Assembly (NCBI GenBank): GCA_030690175.1
Contig: JAUYHE010000057.1
Span: forward strand, 1-21,721
DNA length: 21,721 nt
Origin: a bacterium
GTDB lineage: Bacteria; Patescibacteriota; Microgenomatia; Woykebacterales; RBG-16-39-9b
Direction: 5' to 3'
In this document: positions 1 through 5,499 of the stretch, one piece after another
Numbering within the stretch: position 1 is the stretch's first letter
How the letters are laid out: every line of letters starts with the position of its first letter
Notes under the pieces: model-generated
The model's input: only the letters and a program-made list of their open reading frames with translations
What the model was told of the DNA's origin: nothing
Databases searched by the model: none
Translations under genes and position numbers: made by a program

Positions 1-397
1 TTTGTTTTAACCAAGGCAGATATTTCCGTTGGGCGATTTCGGAGAAGTGTTTTTCTGTAGAGTTTGTGTCAAACCAACCAATATCGGCAATTTCTGACGA
101 GGGTTTTGGTTCCCCAAAAAGGTTGCCCTTGTAGATCCTGACTCTTAGCAGGGTGTTTTCTTTACCATGGGCCACGTCTTGAAATTCGTTTAAATATTCA
201 ATGGAGGAATCATCAACATCACAATCAACTTCCTCTTTCACTTCTCTTTTTATGCAATCAATATCAGACTCACCTTTATCCAACTTACCTCCCAGTAAAT
301 AAAAAACCTCTTCGTTTTTATGACTTCGAACCATTAAAAACTTTCTATCTTTAAATACCAAAAAACCAACCATTTCGATTATTTTAGGGTTATCCAT
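1..397 (-). CDS. NUDIX hydrolase, 3' end beyond window
   Basis: Translation of the minus strand from the ATG at 397 gives MDNPKIIEMVGFLVFKDRKF and stays open to the window edge, so the C-terminus is missing. A nearly complete Nudix box is visible: GGKLDKGE, seven residues, then REVKEEVDC. It fits GX5EX7REUXEEXGU except that the late Gly is Asp. The box binds the divalent metal that drives hydrolysis of a nucleoside diphosphate linked to another group. The substrate cannot be told from the box; the family includes nucleotide-pool cleaners and RNA-cap pyrophosphatases. A promoter placed only a few bases before the ATG suggests a leaderless mRNA. Family assignment is firm; function is open. Confidence 0.85.
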   Translation of the reverse strand, partial: MDNPKIIEMVGFLVFKDRKFLMVRSHKNEEVFYLLGGKLDKGESDIDCIKREVKEEVDCDVDDSSIEYLNEFQDVAHGKENTLLRVRIYKGNLFGEPKPSSEIADIGWFDTNSTEKHFSEIAQRKYLPWLKQ

Positions 398-406
398 AGG
401 ATGTCA

Positions 407-435
407 ATTTCACCAGATAGTTACATTAGTGTCAA
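407..435 (-). promoter_or_regulatory. Promoter of the NUDIX gene
   Basis: On the minus strand there is a -35 TTGACA (430-435), a 17-base spacer and a -10 TGAAAT (407-412). The predicted start near 400 leaves about 3 nt before the ATG at 397, so translation is probably leaderless. Confidence 0.6.
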
Positions 436-441
436 GTAGGA

Positions 442-470
442 TTGAAGACAAAATATACTTATGTTAAAAT
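442..470 (+). promoter_or_regulatory. Promoter of tRNA-Ile(UAU)
   Basis: A -35 TTGAAG (442-447), a 17-base spacer and a -10 TAAAAT (465-470) sit about 36 bases before the mature tRNA. It diverges from the NUDIX promoter. Confidence 0.6.
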
Positions 471-506
471 TCCTTCGTCTAGAAAGGTGGGGCTGGGAGA
501 TTTGCT

Positions 507-581
507 GGGCTCGTAGCTCAGCGGTAGAGCACCACTCTTATAAAGTGGGGGCCGATGGTTCGAATCCATCCGAGCCCACCA
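507..581 (+). tRNA. tRNA-Ile (anticodon UAU)
   Basis: The cloverleaf is complete. The acceptor stem GGGCTCG (507-513) pairs with CGAGCCC (571-577), followed by discriminator A and an encoded CCA (579-581). The D arm is GCTC/GAGC. The anticodon stem CCACT/AGTGG encloses the loop CTTATAA, which gives anticodon UAU at 539-541. The T arm is GATGG, TTCGAAT, CCATC. UAU reads the Ile codon AUA directly. Most bacteria instead use a CAU tRNA modified to lysidine by TilS. AUA is common in the genes of this window, so the tRNA should be in use. Confidence 0.93.
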
Positions 582-639
582 TAGGTCTTAATTGACTTGA
601 TCACAGTGGTTTCTCAGCCCTATCTGAACGGCAAATATT

Positions 640-1047
640 ATGAAACTTCTATACACTCTGCTTTGTGACTACGCCTTTTTGTCGATTGATCGAAAGGTAA
701 ACATAATTGGTGTTTTTGAAACTATCAACGCGGCGAAATTTCCCGTGGTTCATCCAAAATTCGTCATCGTAGGTTCGATAGAGCCAGATAAGAAAAATTT
801 CAAAATGAGTTTAAATATCGTTGATAAGGAAACTGGTTCTTCCGTTCTTGGTGACCTCCACGAGCGGGAGGTAAATTTACCGCAGTCGGAAGGTCAGAAT
901 TTTAATTTTATTGTTGAAGTAATCAACACCAATTTCCCAAAAGCTGGTGAATATAAGGTAGAAATAAAAATTGACGGTAAGGTGATTGGCGAGGCACTGT
1001 TGAAGCTAACCGAAAGCAAAATAAAGGCGGTCGGCGACCCTTCTTAA
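640..1047 (+). CDS. DUF6941-like protein, function unknown
   Basis: This is a 135-residue protein without a signal peptide or membrane helix. Its opening, MKLLYTLLCDYAFLSIDRKV followed by NIIGVFETI, resembles the bacterial family I know as DUF6941. The rest alternates short beta-type stretches (FVIVGSIE, FKMSLNIVDKETGSSV, GEYKVEIKIDGKVIGEALLKL), compatible with an all-beta fold. No catalytic motif is visible and the family has no known role. It lies 58 bases after the tRNA with no clear promoter or Shine-Dalgarno site, so it may be co-transcribed with the tRNA. It converges on the recombinase, with only 4 bases between the stops. The coding call is firm; the family name is from memory. Confidence 0.75.
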   Translation: MKLLYTLLCDYAFLSIDRKVNIIGVFETINAAKFPVVHPKFVIVGSIEPDKKNFKMSLNIVDKETGSSVLGDLHEREVNLPQSEGQNFNFIVEVINTNFPKAGEYKVEIKIDGKVIGEALLKLTESKIKAVGDPS

Positions 1048-1049
1048 AA

Positions 1050-1073
1050 AATTAAAGCTCCTCCAGCTTAATT
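1050..1073 (-). terminator. Terminator of the recombinase gene
   Basis: On the minus strand AATTAAGCT and AGCTTTAATT form a stem with one bulged base around GGAGG, followed by a run of six T. It overlaps the recombinase stop codon and lies just beyond the convergent gene's stop. Confidence 0.6.
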
Positions 1074-1921
1074 GGTTCTTCTAGTCTTCCCTGAATTAAA
1101 TTTAAATACTTTTCGGTTGTGGCAAGGCGTTTGTGTCCCGCCAGTTTGGAAACAAGAACAAGCGAAGTACCAGCCATCAGGTGATGGGCGACAAAGGTGT
1201 GTCGCAAATCATTTACCTTGGCGTTCTTAATACCAGCCAGCTTGAAGTAACGGTCAATTGCGGTACGGATATTTCGGACTAGCAGGGGGCGACCAGTTTT
1301 TGTGACAAACAGCGTTTCGTTTTTAGTTTTGGGGCGAATTTCCAAGTAATGTTTTAGGCCGATTTCAGCAGCTTTGTTGAGGGGAACAGTTCTTTCGGGG
1401 TAACTTTCGCCAGCGGGGACATGTAGTTCGCCAGTCTTGGTGTTGCCAAATTTAACATCGGCAATTTCTAGTTTGGCAAGCTCACCAATTCGGATACCAG
1501 TTTGCAAAAGGAGTTCAATGATTGCACTCATTCGCACGTCGCTTCTGGCCGCATCACGTAGGGCTCGATACTCAGTTTTCGAAAGGATTCGGGGCGGTTT
1601 CATTTCAAATTTAGGGTGTTCAAGGAGCGTAGCTGGGTCGTCGGTGATGAAGTCATTTATTTTTAAAAAGCGGAAAAAAGTCTTGGTAGAATTGGTTTTC
1701 CGGGAAATGCTTTTTGGGGTGTAACCTTCTTTCGAAAGCTTGGCCATAAAAGCTTGTAAATCCTTGGTGGAGATGGGTTGAACGTGAGTTTTATTTAGAT
1801 CAGAGAGAAAATTCTCGAGCTGTTCAATATCCTTGCCATACGCTAAAACAGTCGCACTACTGCGACCTTGACTCTTTAGATGACTCACAAATTTGTTATG
1901 CGCTTCGTGAATAGGAATCAT
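1052..1921 (-). CDS. Tyrosine recombinase (Xer/integrase type)
   Basis: This is a 289-residue site-specific recombinase. The N-terminal half is a core-binding domain (about residues 5-95, with SATVLAYGKDIEQLENFLSD). The catalytic half begins near residue 110. Visible active-site residues are Arg I in TGIRIGEL (R144), Arg II in NDLRHTF (R240), His in LAGHKRLATT (H263) and the nucleophile in TEKY (Y272). Two expected residues differ. The His of HxxR is Asn (N237), and the GKG-type beta-hairpin Lys is not seen in PAGESYPERTVPL. An upstream ATG at 1957 lies inside the promoter spacer, so I place the start at 1921. It could be a chromosomal Xer-like enzyme or an element integrase; no attachment sites were recognised. 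Confidence 0.88.
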   Translation of the reverse strand: MIPIHEAHNKFVSHLKSQGRSSATVLAYGKDIEQLENFLSDLNKTHVQPISTKDLQAFMAKLSKEGYTPKSISRKTNSTKTFFRFLKINDFITDDPATLLEHPKFEMKPPRILSKTEYRALRDAARSDVRMSAIIELLLQTGIRIGELAKLEIADVKFGNTKTGELHVPAGESYPERTVPLNKAAEIGLKHYLEIRPKTKNETLFVTKTGRPLLVRNIRTAIDRYFKLAGIKNAKVNDLRHTFVAHHLMAGTSLVLVSKLAGHKRLATTEKYLNLIQGRLEEPIKLEEL

Positions 1922-1947
1922 AAGCGAAAACCTGCGTAGCTTGTTTG

Positions 1948-1977
1948 ATTTTAACATGTGGGTAAAATACTTGTCAA
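1948..1977 (-). promoter_or_regulatory. Promoter of the recombinase gene
   Basis: The minus strand carries a -35 TTGACA (1972-1977), an 18-base spacer and a -10 TAAAAT (1948-1953). The start site near 1940 gives a leader of about 20 nt before the ATG at 1921 and excludes the ATG at 1957. Confidence 0.6.
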
Positions 1978-1986
1978 GAGACTATA

Positions 1987-2059
1987 GGATGCTCGTAGCT
2001 TATGTCATTTCGCTTCGCTCAAAGCCAGCTACCCCGCATCCCACGACCACTTTGTGGTC
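1987..2059. other. Structured intergenic segment (two hairpins)
   Basis: No ORF is convincing in the 320 bases between the recombinase and the FtsB-like gene. Two structures are visible. One is a long stem with GGATGC (1987-1992) and GTAGCT (1995-2000) pairing with AGCTAC (2027-2032) and GCATCC (2036-2041), interrupted by a small internal loop. The other is GACCAC-TTT-GTGGTC (2045-2059). I cannot assign it to a known RNA family. Confidence 0.35.
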
Positions 2060-2195
2060 TAAGGCTACTTCATAAAACAAACTTGTTTAGTTTTTTGCAC
2101 ACCCCCCTTCACCTACTTGTGGTGCCTAATGAGTAAGCAGCGACAAAATTGTCTAGATCTGTAAGACACTTAGTAAATATAGAGTACTCGAAGGG

Positions 2196-2204
2196 TGATA
2201 TAAT
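2196..2204 (+). promoter_or_regulatory. Extended -10 promoter of the FtsB-like gene
   Basis: TGA followed by TATAAT (2199-2204) makes an extended -10 element. No good -35 is seen at 17 bases. The start site would be near 2211, about 30 nt before the ATG. Confidence 0.5.
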
Positions 2205-2241
2205 TAAACTATAGACGGTCAAAGGATAGATTAATTTAATA

Positions 2242-2577
2242 ATGAAAAAAACTGCCCAACTTGCAATTTTGCTTGTCTTAATTTCCACCTTGTTTGCGCT
2301 TGGTAAAAGTATTCACGGCCAATTGTCTAGATTTAATGAAATTTATCGAGCCGAGAGTGAAGAGTCACGGCTTTCTAGAGAAAATAGCAATCTAAAGACT
2401 AAATTAGAAAAAGAAAAAAACAGCCTATTTTTGGAAACTCAAGCTAGGAATAAACTCGGTTTTATGAAGCCAGGCGATGTTTTGTACGTAACAAGCGACC
2501 AGCAAAAGGCAGAGGAGGAAGAGCAAAAGAAAAATAAGAAAAATTGGCAGGAGTGGACTGATCTTTTGATACGCTAA
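2242..2577 (+). CDS. FtsB/DivIC-like septum formation initiator
   Basis: This 111-residue protein has the family layout. A short cytoplasmic start (MKK) leads into a membrane helix (about residues 5-22), then a coiled coil (about 30-68, rich in E/K/L), and the signature ARNKLGFMKPGDVLYV (about 69-84), which corresponds to the ARekLgl-kpGE segment of FtsB/DivIC. The tail is charged (EEEEQKKNKKN). Family members bridge FtsL and FtsQ at the division septum. No other division gene is adjacent, which is unlike the common placement beside eno or a cell-wall cluster. It converges on the next gene with 13 bases between them. The family is clear; the choice between FtsB and DivIC cannot be made here. 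Confidence 0.8.
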   Translation: MKKTAQLAILLVLISTLFALGKSIHGQLSRFNEIYRAESEESRLSRENSNLKTKLEKEKNSLFLETQARNKLGFMKPGDVLYVTSDQQKAEEEEQKKNKKNWQEWTDLLIR

Positions 2578-2590
2578 GTAGTTATAAAAC

Positions 2591-3034
2591 TTACCTTTCT
2601 CTTACTAGAATCTTTAGTTCGTACTCGTTTTTTGAGTTATCGTTATTTCGTAGAGAAAGTTTATAGGTACCTTGGTTACCGTCAGTCCTGATGACGGCCT
2701 CTTTGGTATTTACCACGGGGAGATCGATCACCTGAATACTCTTGTCTGGTTTATATATCCATAAAGACATATCCTCTTGAGGTTCCATTTTGGGCGTAAT
2801 TATCAACTTACAGGAGCTTGGTCCATTATACGTAAATTGATAAACCCTTCCTTTTCCCGAGTCCAAATTACCATTGAATTGTAGTTGAAACGGCTGGCAA
2901 AAAGATACTGATTGTGTATACACGGCAATCGACACAATTCCTAAGAGAAGTAAACCGGTGGTTACCATAAAGAGGGTGTAGAAATTTTTTATGGTAAACG
3001 GGTTGTTAAGGGCGGTTTTTAATTCGGCCAGCAT
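2591..3034 (-). CDS. Membrane-anchored protein with PPC-like extracellular domain
   Basis: This 147-residue protein begins MLAELKTALNNPFTIKNFYT. The start at 3034 is chosen over one at 3103 because AAAGGAG lies 7 bases before it and the promoter lies between the two. One membrane helix follows (about residues 22-42, LFMVTTGLLLLGIVSIAVYT). The rest is outside: two Cys (in SFCQPF and SSCKLI) that could pair, and a beta-rich domain (GKGRVYQFTYNGPSSCKLII, MSLWIYKPDKS, GTYKLSLRN) that resembles pre-peptidase C-terminal (PPC) domains. Such domains are accessory beta-sandwiches without catalysis. The domain match is by eye and moderate. Confidence 0.65.
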   Translation of the reverse strand: MLAELKTALNNPFTIKNFYTLFMVTTGLLLLGIVSIAVYTQSVSFCQPFQLQFNGNLDSGKGRVYQFTYNGPSSCKLIITPKMEPQEDMSLWIYKPDKSIQVIDLPVVNTKEAVIRTDGNQGTYKLSLRNNDNSKNEYELKILVRER

Positions 3035-3054
3035 GGGACAGCTCCTTTGATTTA

Positions 3055-3084
3055 ATATTAATTTAATAAACATTGAAAAGTCAA
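3055..3084 (-). promoter_or_regulatory. Promoter of the PPC-like gene
   Basis: The minus strand has a -35 TTGACT (3079-3084), an 18-base spacer and a -10 TAATAT (3055-3060). It is divergent from the strong tRNA promoter just to its right. Confidence 0.5.
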
Positions 3085-3102
3085 ACTTACAGTAACTTAT
3101 CA

Positions 3103-3131
3103 TTGACCAATAAGTTTGATTTTGGTAGAAT
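3103..3131 (+). promoter_or_regulatory. Promoter of the initiator-like tRNA
   Basis: A -35 TTGACC (3103-3108), a 17-base spacer and a -10 TAGAAT (3126-3131) predict a start near 3138, only about 6 nt before the mature tRNA at 3144. Confidence 0.7.
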
Positions 3132-3143
3132 GTTTATCTGCGC

Positions 3144-3218
3144 TGCGGGTGGGGGGTTTAGAATCCCGTGAGGCTCATAATCTCACTTAAGCCGGTGCGA
3201 ATCCGGCACCCGCTACCA
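3144..3218 (+). tRNA. Divergent CAU tRNA, probably initiator tRNA-fMet
   Basis: A 75-base cloverleaf with encoded CCA can be folded. GCGGGT (3145-3150) pairs with ACCCGC (3208-3213), leaving T1 and T72 unpaired. The D stem is GGGG/TCCC. The anticodon arm is TGAGG, CTCATAA, TCTCA (anticodon CAU at 3176-3178). The T arm is GCCGG, TGCGAAT, CCGGC. The 1:72 mismatch and purine-11:pyrimidine-24 pair are bacterial initiator traits. Against this, the three G-C pairs of the initiator anticodon stem are absent. The D loop TTTAGAA has no GG, position 8 is G instead of T, and T-loop position 55 is G. Its own promoter and terminator indicate it is expressed. A degenerate tRNA-like RNA is the alternative. 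Confidence 0.7.
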
Positions 3219-3257
3219 CACAAACTCCACTTCAAAGGTGGGGTTTGTGCGTTTTTA
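3219..3257 (+). terminator. Rho-independent terminator after the CAU tRNA
   Basis: A 12-bp stem pairs CACAAACTCCAC (3219-3230) with GTGGGGTTTGTG (3238-3249), with one T-G pair, around a 7-base loop. CGTTTTT follows. It begins directly after the CCA end. Confidence 0.9.
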
Positions 3258-3273
3258 GGCAGTTTGTTATAAT
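3245..3273 (+). promoter_or_regulatory. Promoter of tRNA-Met and cutA-like gene
   Basis: A -35 TTGTGC (3245-3250), a 17-base spacer and a perfect -10 TATAAT (3268-3273) are present. The -35 lies inside the preceding terminator stem. Confidence 0.6.
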
Positions 3274-3319
3274 TTCGAACAAGATGAGGAATTACGCGTC
3301 CTCGCATAATTACAACGTT

Positions 3320-3394
3320 GGCTACGTAGCTCAGGGGCAGAGCGGGGCCCTCATAAAGCCTAGGTCGCAGGTTCGAATCCTGCCGTAGCCACCA
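3320..3394 (+). tRNA. tRNA-Met (CAU), elongator type
   Basis: The acceptor stem GGCTACG (3320-3326) pairs with CGTAGCC (3384-3390), followed by A and an encoded CCA. The D arm is GCTC/GAGC. The anticodon loop is CTCATAA. The T arm is GCAGG, TTCGAAT, CCTGC. The acceptor and arms closely resemble the Escherichia coli elongator tRNA-Met. The anticodon stem GGGCC/AGCCT has a C-A mismatch next to the loop and a G-T pair at the base. An Ile2 (lysidine) identity is less likely because a UAU tRNA-Ile exists in the same window. Confidence 0.88.
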
Positions 3395-3410
3395 TTAATA
3401 ATCTTCATAT

Positions 3411-3737
3411 ATGATTCCAATTTGGGTATTGGTAAATTGTAACAATGCAGAGGAAGCTACTGGGATTGGTGACAAGGTGTTGGAAACAAGATTAGGTAGT
3501 TGTTACGACATATTTTCCCGAGAACTCACCAAATATTTTTGGCCTCCGAAAAGTAAGAAGATTGAATCTGCCAAGGGTGCGCTACTTATCATTGAAACAT
3601 TTGAGAAAAAATATGAAAAATTACGTTTCTTTGTTGAGCAATTGCATAGTGACGAACTCCCGTTTATAGGATTTGTAAGAATTGAAGGTACAGGCGATGC
3701 TTATAAAGAGTGGATTAAGGGAGAATTGGGTGGGTAA
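3411..3737 (+). CDS. CutA-like divalent-ion tolerance family protein
   Basis: This 108-residue protein matches the CutA1 family in length and order of motifs. The opening strand and helix WVLVNCNNAEEATGIGDKVL followed by ETRLGSCYDIF corresponds to the VTCP..EEAE.IA..LVE.rLAACVNI segment. KGALLIIETFEKKYEKLRFFV corresponds to the E.ll.iKT....f..l segment. HSDELPFIGFVRIEGTGDAY followed by KEWI corresponds to HPYEvPeii...i..g...Y..Wi. CutA1 forms trimers with a ferredoxin-like fold; its role in metal tolerance is disputed. Unusual here are Asn for Pro after the first Cys and HSDELP for HPYEVP. It starts 16 bases after the tRNA CCA without a separate promoter, so it is probably on the tRNA transcript. 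Confidence 0.75.
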   Translation: MIPIWVLVNCNNAEEATGIGDKVLETRLGSCYDIFSRELTKYFWPPKSKKIESAKGALLIIETFEKKYEKLRFFVEQLHSDELPFIGFVRIEGTGDAYKEWIKGELGG

Positions 3738-3805
3738 AATTTCTTTGTAGAGTACGGAAACTCGACTGGCGTATTAGTAGGGTTATTTCAGCGAGTCTTC
3801 TTCTT

Positions 3806-4249
3806 TTAAGAACAGGAAGGGGCCTTCGAACCACTAGTGGGGTTTACCTGTTCGTAGTTGAAAACGTAGCCAGGATAATTAGAAGAATTGGAGTAAAGTA
3901 CCGCTGACTGATCTGAACAATCGACATACATTATGTTCGAGTTACTTACGAAGGTTCCCGTATAAGAAATAAGTTCTGCTAAAGAGCTAGGGTATTTTCC
4001 CTGATCAGCATAATAGACCAATATTTGGGTTTGAACGGCCTTCAAATCGGCTTGGGTCTTTACATCTGCAGCTTGTTTCAACACATCGGTTGGGCCGCTA
4101 CTTCCAGGTTGATTAGTGGAATTTTCTATTCCTGGGACCAGGGTAGTTTTGGTAAATCTAGGTAGTGCAACAAACACAAAAATAAGAGCAAAAGAAAGTA
4201 TCAGACCAGACATTACTAATCCTATCAGCAAACTTCCTCGCGCGTTCAT
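3806..4249 (-). CDS. Type IV pilin-like (pseudopilin) protein
   Basis: This 147-residue protein starts MNARGSLLIGLVMSGLILSF, which resembles a class III signal: a short basic leader, Gly before Ser, then a hydrophobic helix to about residue 29. The usual Phe+1 and Glu+5 are lacking. After a Ser/Pro/Gly linker comes VKTQADLKAVQTQILVYYAD and then QGKYPSSLAELISYTG. That is the helix plus GxYP pattern of bacterial major pseudopilins, where small subunits polymerise through the N-terminal helix. Two Cys (in YVDCSD and the C-terminal PSCS) may pair. No pilus assembly genes are in the window. Without Glu+5 it could be a minor pilin or a secreted protein that borrowed the fold. Confidence 0.65.
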   Translation of the reverse strand: MNARGSLLIGLVMSGLILSFALIFVFVALPRFTKTTLVPGIENSTNQPGSSGPTDVLKQAADVKTQADLKAVQTQILVYYADQGKYPSSLAELISYTGTFVSNSNIMYVDCSDQSAVLYSNSSNYPGYVFNYEQVNPTSGSKAPSCS

Positions 4250-4302
4250 ATAAATCTATTATTTCAAAAATCTAACTAATCAATCAAGCTTTTGGATTGT
4301 TG

Positions 4303-4308
4303 TATAAT
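4303..4308 (+). promoter_or_regulatory. -10 element of trpS
   Basis: A perfect TATAAT lies 7 bases before the ATG at 4316, so the mRNA would start at or next to the start codon. No good -35 is visible. Confidence 0.5.
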
Positions 4309-4315
4309 TAGGCGA

Positions 4316-5314
4316 ATGAAACGAATTCTTACCGGCGATCGGCCAACGGGAAAATTACATCTGGGTCACTATGTAGGCTCACTAAAAAATAGAATCGGGC
4401 TTCAGGATAGTTATGAAGTCTATCTTCTCGTGGCCGATTTACACGCTCTTACTACCAACACTGATACCTCCGAGCTTAAACAAAATATAAAAGATCTCGT
4501 TTTGGATCAACTTGCAGTTGGAATAGATCCAAAAAAAGTAACGTTCTGTATCCAAAGCCAGATACCGGAAGACGCAGAGCTAGCAGTTATTTTTTCAATG
4601 CTTATCAATAAACCACGGGTCGAACGCATTCCGACACTCAAGGACATGCTACGAGACCTAAAAATTGAAAACCCTTCTCTAGGACTACTTTCGTACCCGG
4701 TTTTGCAAGCAGCCGATATTTTGATGGTCAAGGCAGACCTTGTGCCGGTGGGGAAAGACCAAGCTAGTCACATAGAACTTACTCGCGAAATAGCGCAAAA
4801 ATTCAACGCTACCTACAAAAAAGTGTTCTCACTTCCAGAAGCTCTTATTCCAAAAGACACCGGTACTCTTCCAGGAATTGATGGTAAGACAAAGATGAGT
4901 AAGAGCCTCGGCAACGCTATTTTCCTTTCAGACGATGAAAAAACCGTGCGGGATAAAGTTATGAAAATGTATACCGATCCCACCCGTATCCACCCAACCG
5001 ATCCAGGTCACGTAGAAGGCAACCCAGTGTTTACTTATCTAGATGCTTTTGGTTCGACTAGTCCATCACAAATGCGCAAAAAAGTTGAAGGTTACAAGAA
5101 ACAGTATAGGGTGGGTAAGGTTGGCGATGTAGAAGTCAAACAGCTCTTAGTCGAGGTTCTAAATAAGTTCCTAGGTCCAATCAGAAAGAAAAGAGCCCAA
5201 CTTGAAAAAGAAGATAAGTTAGTCGAAAAAATTCTAGAGGAAGGTACCAGGAAAACTAGAGAGCAAGCGGTGCAGACCTTAGCCCAAGTAAAAGAGGCGA
5301 TGAAGCTTGATTGA
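4316..5314 (+). CDS. trpS: Tryptophanyl-tRNA synthetase
   Basis: The 332-residue product charges tRNA-Trp with tryptophan using ATP. It is a class I synthetase of normal bacterial length. The HIGH-type motif is HLGH (residues 15-18) in RPTGKLHLGHYVGS. The KMSKS motif is intact in KTKMSKSLGN (193-197). Other family segments are visible: PVLQAADILMVKADLVPVGK followed by DQ, and MYTDPTRIHPTDPGH. The C-terminal part is Lys/Glu-rich helix. The start is at 4316. An upstream in-frame TTG at 4292 would overlap the -10 element and add residues outside the family's usual start (MKRILTGDRPTG). No Shine-Dalgarno site is present, in line with a leaderless mRNA. Confidence 0.96.
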   Translation: MKRILTGDRPTGKLHLGHYVGSLKNRIGLQDSYEVYLLVADLHALTTNTDTSELKQNIKDLVLDQLAVGIDPKKVTFCIQSQIPEDAELAVIFSMLINKPRVERIPTLKDMLRDLKIENPSLGLLSYPVLQAADILMVKADLVPVGKDQASHIELTREIAQKFNATYKKVFSLPEALIPKDTGTLPGIDGKTKMSKSLGNAIFLSDDEKTVRDKVMKMYTDPTRIHPTDPGHVEGNPVFTYLDAFGSTSPSQMRKKVEGYKKQYRVGKVGDVEVKQLLVEVLNKFLGPIRKKRAQLEKEDKLVEKILEEGTRKTREQAVQTLAQVKEAMKLD

Positions 5315-5341
5315 CAAACCATTAGCACCGACTGGTTACTA

Positions 5342-5370
5342 TTGTTAAGTTACATACCAAATGATATAAT
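5342..5370 (+). promoter_or_regulatory. Main promoter of ftsH
   Basis: A -35 TTGTTA (5342-5347), a 17-base spacer and a -10 TATAAT (5365-5370) give a leader of about 120 nt. Further TATAAT boxes lie at 5402-5407 (with TTGCGG 17 bases upstream) and 5480-5485, so transcription may start at several points. Confidence 0.6.
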
Positions 5371-5403
5371 TTTCGAGCTTGCGGTTGTATCCCTTCCTAG
5401 CTA

Positions 5404-5457
5404 TAATCGCAAGATTACATCTTGCGGTTAGCAAGATCTAATCGCAAGATTACATCT
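5404..5457 (+). promoter_or_regulatory. Repeat-hairpin leader upstream of ftsH
   Basis: The 19-base word TAATCGCAAGATTACATCT occurs at 5404-5422 and 5439-5457. The first copy starts a 12-bp stem (5404-5415 with 5419-5430, one T-G pair, loop TAC). The strand ATCTTGC (5419-5425) can instead pair with GCAAGAT at 5431-5437, so the folds exclude each other. A related GCGAGAT-ATA-ATCTC hairpin lies at about 5474-5490. This could be an RNA switch or a set of DNA operator sites; no known riboswitch family was recognised. Confidence 0.45.
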
Positions 5458-5499
5458 CACGCCTGTTTCTCTAGCGAGATATAATCTCCGCATAATCAA

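Noticed and set aside
1437..1724. Plus-strand ORF inside the recombinase gene
   Set aside because: Antisense shadow of the catalytic domain, with no recognisable product.
3738..3805. Possible bidirectional terminator between the convergent cutA-like and pilin-like genes
   Set aside because: Only a weak GAGT/ACTC pairing is visible, without a T run at the right place.
4292..4315. TTG start eight codons upstream for trpS
   Set aside because: The codons span the -10 element, and the family normally starts at the M before KRILTGDRPTG.
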